Origin: UTCHB3 sp964531325
GTDB lineage: Bacteria > Bacteroidota > Ignavibacteria > Ignavibacteriales > Ignavibacteriaceae
Length of the DNA stretch: 64,000 nucleotides
NCBI GenBank assembly: GCA_964531325.1
Contig: CAZHCW010000007.1
Location: 62,001-126,000, forward strand
Reading direction: 5' to 3'
Shown in pieces: positions 61,498 through 64,000 of this stretch. The translations under genes were made by a program, and so were the position numbers. Within the stretch, counting starts at the first letter, position 1. Each line of letters begins with the position of its first letter. The notes under the pieces were generated by a model, which worked only from the letters and a program-made list of their open reading frames with translations, was not told where the DNA came from and did no database searches.

Positions 61498-62853
61498 GTG
61501 AGAAGAATAGCTGTTGTTGTCTTTTTATTTAGTGTATTTGCAGTAGCCCAGAAAAACCCGTTGTTCGACCTTGACTATGCTCGTTTTGCTGGAGATGATA
61601 CCTCAGGAATAGTGGAAATCTATTATAGTTTCTATCAAAATGCTTTCAGCCCTGTTGAAAAAGAGGGTACCAAAATTATTATTGGTGCGATAGGCATTTA
61701 TATAGAAAATTTAACTGATGGCACAATTCAATTTAAGAGGGAATACAATTTTAATGCGCCTCTTGTTGACTCTATAAAAAACAATTTAACGGGTGTTTTA
61801 AGATTCCGGTTAAAGTTTGGCGACTATAAATTTGCTTTTTCAGTAAAAGACATGGTTAATGATGACAGGAATGACACTGCAAAATTCAGTATTCAACTCA
61901 AGGAGCCGGCGAAAGGTAAATTTCATATTAGCGATATTGAAGTTGCTACAAAAATTGAAAAATCGGATAATGATTCTTCTACATTCTTTAAGAACACATT
62001 TGAGGTGGTGCCTAATGTTGCCACGGTGTTTGGTGAAAATCTTCCGGTCGTATTCTACTATGTTGAATTATATAACTTGAACAAGGAAGATGATCCGGAG
62101 TTGTTGATTCTTGAACGAGTGCTTACCAACGACAAGAATGAAGAAATTAGCAGAAAAAGAAGATATGTTCCGAGGAAAAACTCGTCGATTGTTGAAGCAA
62201 ACACGATAAATATTTCCAAATTACCCACCGGAACCTATAATATTACTGTCGCTTTATTCGATTCCCTTTCGAATGAAATATCAATGTCGACAAAGAAAAT
62301 ATTTGTTTTCAATTCATCAGTTGTAGATTCAGTAGCCTCAAAATATTCCGATAATGAATTTCTTTCATCAGAGTTTGCAACAATGAGCGAAGAAGAGATT
62401 GAAGAGGCTTTTGAGCAGGCGAAATATATTATATCAAAAGGTGAAGAGAAACAGTGGGATCAATTAAAAGACATTGAGAGTAAACGAAATTTCCTTTTCA
62501 ATTTCTGGCGAAACAGAGATGCAGACCCCAACACCCCGGTTAACGAGTTTAAGAGGGAATACTACAAAAGAATTGAATATGCAAACCAGGCTTATTCATC
62601 TTTTCAGCGTAAAGGATGGAAAACTGACAGAGGCAGAGTTCACATAGTATATGGGCGTCCGAGTGAAGTTGACAGATATCCTTCACAACTTGATTCAAAA
62701 CCGTATGAAATTTGGCGTTATGATGATATCGAAGGAGGGGTTGAGTTTGTATTTGGCGACATTTCTGGATTTGGAGATTATAAATTGCTTCATTCAACAA
62801 AGAGAGGTGAATTGAGAGATGATGCATGGAAAAACCGGGTACAGACTCTCTAA
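61498..62853 (+). CDS. GWxTD-domain secreted protein
   Basis: A 451-residue protein from the GTG at 61498, which has GGAGTG at 7 bases upstream; an earlier TTG would fall inside the terminator and is rejected. Signal peptide RRIAVVVFLFSVFAVAQ. The middle is beta-rich. The C-terminal GWxTD domain (GWKTD at 373-377, then RGRVHIVYGRPSEVDRYP and PYEIWRYDD) is diagnostic of a family widespread in Bacteroidetes/Chlorobi and Acidobacteria with no assigned function. It is separated from the porV unit by the terminator yet has only 25 bases for its own promoter, so read-through or a promoter in porV is needed. Confidence 0.87.
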   Translation: MRRIAVVVFLFSVFAVAQKNPLFDLDYARFAGDDTSGIVEIYYSFYQNAFSPVEKEGTKIIIGAIGIYIENLTDGTIQFKREYNFNAPLVDSIKNNLTGVLRFRLKFGDYKFAFSVKDMVNDDRNDTAKFSIQLKEPAKGKFHISDIEVATKIEKSDNDSSTFFKNTFEVVPNVATVFGENLPVVFYYVELYNLNKEDDPELLILERVLTNDKNEEISRKRRYVPRKNSSIVEANTINISKLPTGTYNITVALFDSLSNEISMSTKKIFVFNSSVVDSVASKYSDNEFLSSEFATMSEEEIEEAFEQAKYIISKGEEKQWDQLKDIESKRNFLFNFWRNRDADPNTPVNEFKREYYKRIEYANQAYSSFQRKGWKTDRGRVHIVYGRPSEVDRYPSQLDSKPYEIWRYDDIEGGVEFVFGDISGFGDYKLLHSTKRGELRDDAWKNRVQTL

Positions 62854-62895
62854 TATTCGTTATATTTAGTATCGGAAATTACAGGTTTTTGTTTC

Positions 62896-63765
62896 TTGAA
62901 AAATATTCTCGAATATATTTTATTCTCATTTTTTAGCCATTTGTTTTGTTTGTTTGGTTTCAAGAGGGCGCATATCTTTGCGCCCTTTCTTGCATATATA
63001 TTCTATGATTTGTTGAAACTTCGTAGAAAAGTTGTTCTAAAAAATCTTTCCATCGCATTCCCCGAACTTGGCAACGAAGCAAGGGAAAATCTTGCCAAAG
63101 ACTGTTACTTAAGCAGCGCAAAAACTTTTATAGAGATTATGGCGTTGCCTTCCATGAAATACGAGGAGATAGAGCACTATTTTGGACAGAGTTGTCTCGA
63201 TATGGTGACAAATGCCTACAATAAAGGGAATGGAGTAGTGTTGATGACAGCACATTTTGGGAATTGGGAAGTGGCGGCTCTTGGTTTTTCGCGAAAATTA
63301 GGGATTCCTTTCTCTACAATAGCGCAGCCTCAGCGTAACCATTTTGTAACCCGATGGATGGAGCGAGAGCGAACCAAATGGGGAAATAAAGTTTACAAGA
63401 CAGGCCATGCAGCCATGACTCTCTATAAAGCACTCAAAAATGGCGAGATAATAGCCGTAGTTGCCGACCAAAGGGGAGCTGAAGACGGCTTGAGAGTCCC
63501 GTTTTTTGGTGTTATGTCTGCTGTAAATGAGGGAACTGCTGCTCTTGCCTTAAAAACAGGAGCCCCAATAATTTTTTGTATTTTGATTCGTCAGCCCGAC
63601 AATTCTTATAAAATGGAAACCCGTGAGATTTCGTTTGATGGGCTGCCTGAATCGAAAGAGGGGAAAATTGCCGAGATTAGCAGGCGTCACACAGCGATAC
63701 TCGAGGAGTATATCAGAAACTATCCTGAAATGTGGTTTTGGATGCACAACCGGTGGAAATATTGA
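62896..63765 (+). CDS. Lipid A biosynthesis acyltransferase (LpxL/HtrB family)
   Basis: A 289-residue membrane-anchored acyltransferase. N-terminal hydrophobic segment (FSFFSHLFCLFGF) and the catalytic H-x4-E motif TAHFGNWEVAAL (H120, E125). RKVVLKNLSIAFPEL, VADQRGAEDGLRVPFFG and PEMWFWMHNRWKY at the C-terminus are typical of LpxL/LpxM. It adds a secondary acyl chain to lipid A (or a similar saccharolipid). The TTG start has no clear ribosome site. It overlaps the next gene by 4 bases, joining lipid A acylation to a GT9 core glycosyltransferase. Confidence 0.92.
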   Translation: MKNILEYILFSFFSHLFCLFGFKRAHIFAPFLAYIFYDLLKLRRKVVLKNLSIAFPELGNEARENLAKDCYLSSAKTFIEIMALPSMKYEEIEHYFGQSCLDMVTNAYNKGNGVVLMTAHFGNWEVAALGFSRKLGIPFSTIAQPQRNHFVTRWMERERTKWGNKVYKTGHAAMTLYKALKNGEIIAVVADQRGAEDGLRVPFFGVMSAVNEGTAALALKTGAPIIFCILIRQPDNSYKMETREISFDGLPESKEGKIAEISRRHTAILEEYIRNYPEMWFWMHNRWKY

Positions 63766-64000
63766 GTATTTCAAATAAAATATTGGTAATTCAAACAGCA
63801 TTTCCGGGGGATTCGATCCTTACTCTTCCGTTTATTCAGGAGCTGAAAAAACTTAATCAAACCATGGAGATTGATGTAGTTTCCACTCCGGCATCGGCAT
63901 CCATATTTAGAGCTTCACCATCGATTTCCAAAGTTATTCCTTTTCAAAAACGGGGAGAGCATAAGGGAATAAAAGGGATATTGAAGTTTGCGTCACTTCT
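63762..64000 (+). CDS. Glycosyltransferase family 9 (heptosyltransferase-like), 5' part
   Basis: The frame runs open off the right edge; 79 residues are visible. ISNKILVIQTAFPGDSILTLPFIQELKKL matches the N-terminus of ADP-heptose:LPS heptosyltransferases, whose consensus is K-I-L-x-I-x-x-x-x-x-G-D-x-x-L-T-x-P. IDVVSTPASASIFRASPSISKVIPFQK continues the N-terminal Rossmann domain. The start is a TTG overlapping the LpxL-type stop codon (TTGA). It probably acts in LPS core assembly; the donor domain lies beyond the window. Confidence 0.85.
   Translation, partial: MSISNKILVIQTAFPGDSILTLPFIQELKKLNQTMEIDVVSTPASASIFRASPSISKVIPFQKRGEHKGIKGILKFASL

Overview
The window is a 64-kb A+T-rich bacterial chromosome segment from the Bacteroidetes/Chlorobi side of the tree, most likely Ignavibacteria (inferred from gene content only). 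The evidence is the mix of type IX secretion (T9SS) C-terminal sorting domains containing the NYPNPFNP motif typical of Ignavibacteria, a PorV/PorQ-family protein, a GWxTD-domain protein, a CarboxypepD_reg-like TonB receptor, a membrane pyrophosphatase and LpxL/heptosyltransferase-like genes, which imply a diderm with lipid A. Genes are densely packed. Many cistrons start with TTG directly after the previous stop codon. I see no rRNA, tRNA, CRISPR array, prophage or intact insertion sequence.

Layout. 1-6.1 kb: end of a polysaccharide locus (asparagine synthase-like protein cut by the window edge, Wzx flippase, Wzy/WaaL-like polymerase or ligase, two GT4 glycosyltransferases). 6.2-12.6 kb: housekeeping genes: prs, rplY(ctc), pth, a Na+-type membrane pyrophosphatase, then rpsF-ssb-rpsR-rplI behind a probable S6:S18 autoregulatory leader. 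12.7-19.1 kb, minus strand: orphan nucleotidyltransferase, rpmB, a four-gene unit (DUF3098-like membrane protein, orphan EutN/CcmL-type vertex protein, dprA, MlaF-like ATPase), a small unknown protein, and a CoA-binding protein/Omp85-like barrel/RNase H unit. 19.2-30.6 kb: gcvP flanked by short tandem repeats, an M3 peptidase, a FabK-like reductase, a GT-C glycosyltransferase, a sugar nucleotidyltransferase, metK and ahcY.

30.8-36.5 kb is the most accessory-looking stretch: a YciO-like protein, an AAA_21 ATPase coupled to a frameshifted DUF4276 gene (defence-like pair), and an AAA_14/DUF4143 ATPase preceded by two identical-core palindromes three helical turns apart. A cysteine-synthase-family gene and a SPOR-like secreted protein follow. 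36.5-50.3 kb is one long plus-strand run: a second polysaccharide locus (two GT2, a polyprenyl phosphate sugar transferase, a Dpm1-like GT2, and a 661-residue fusion of GT2 with a degenerate sugar transferase), followed by accA, a YbgC-like thioesterase, nadC (CTG start), a second flippase, dut and dnaE. 50.4-51.6 kb: a FabL-like enoyl reductase and thioredoxin.

51.9-62.9 kb is a cell-surface block: a T9SS cargo protein with Asp-box repeats behind a near-consensus promoter, then an apparent operon of TonB-dependent receptor, 1191-residue T9SS-tailed protein and PorV/PorQ protein, then a GWxTD lipoprotein-like/secreted protein. The window closes with an LpxL-type acyltransferase and the start of a GT9 heptosyltransferase. 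The receptor/giant cargo/PorV unit and the AAA_21-DUF4276 plus AAA_14-DUF4143 island are the best candidates for poorly described systems.
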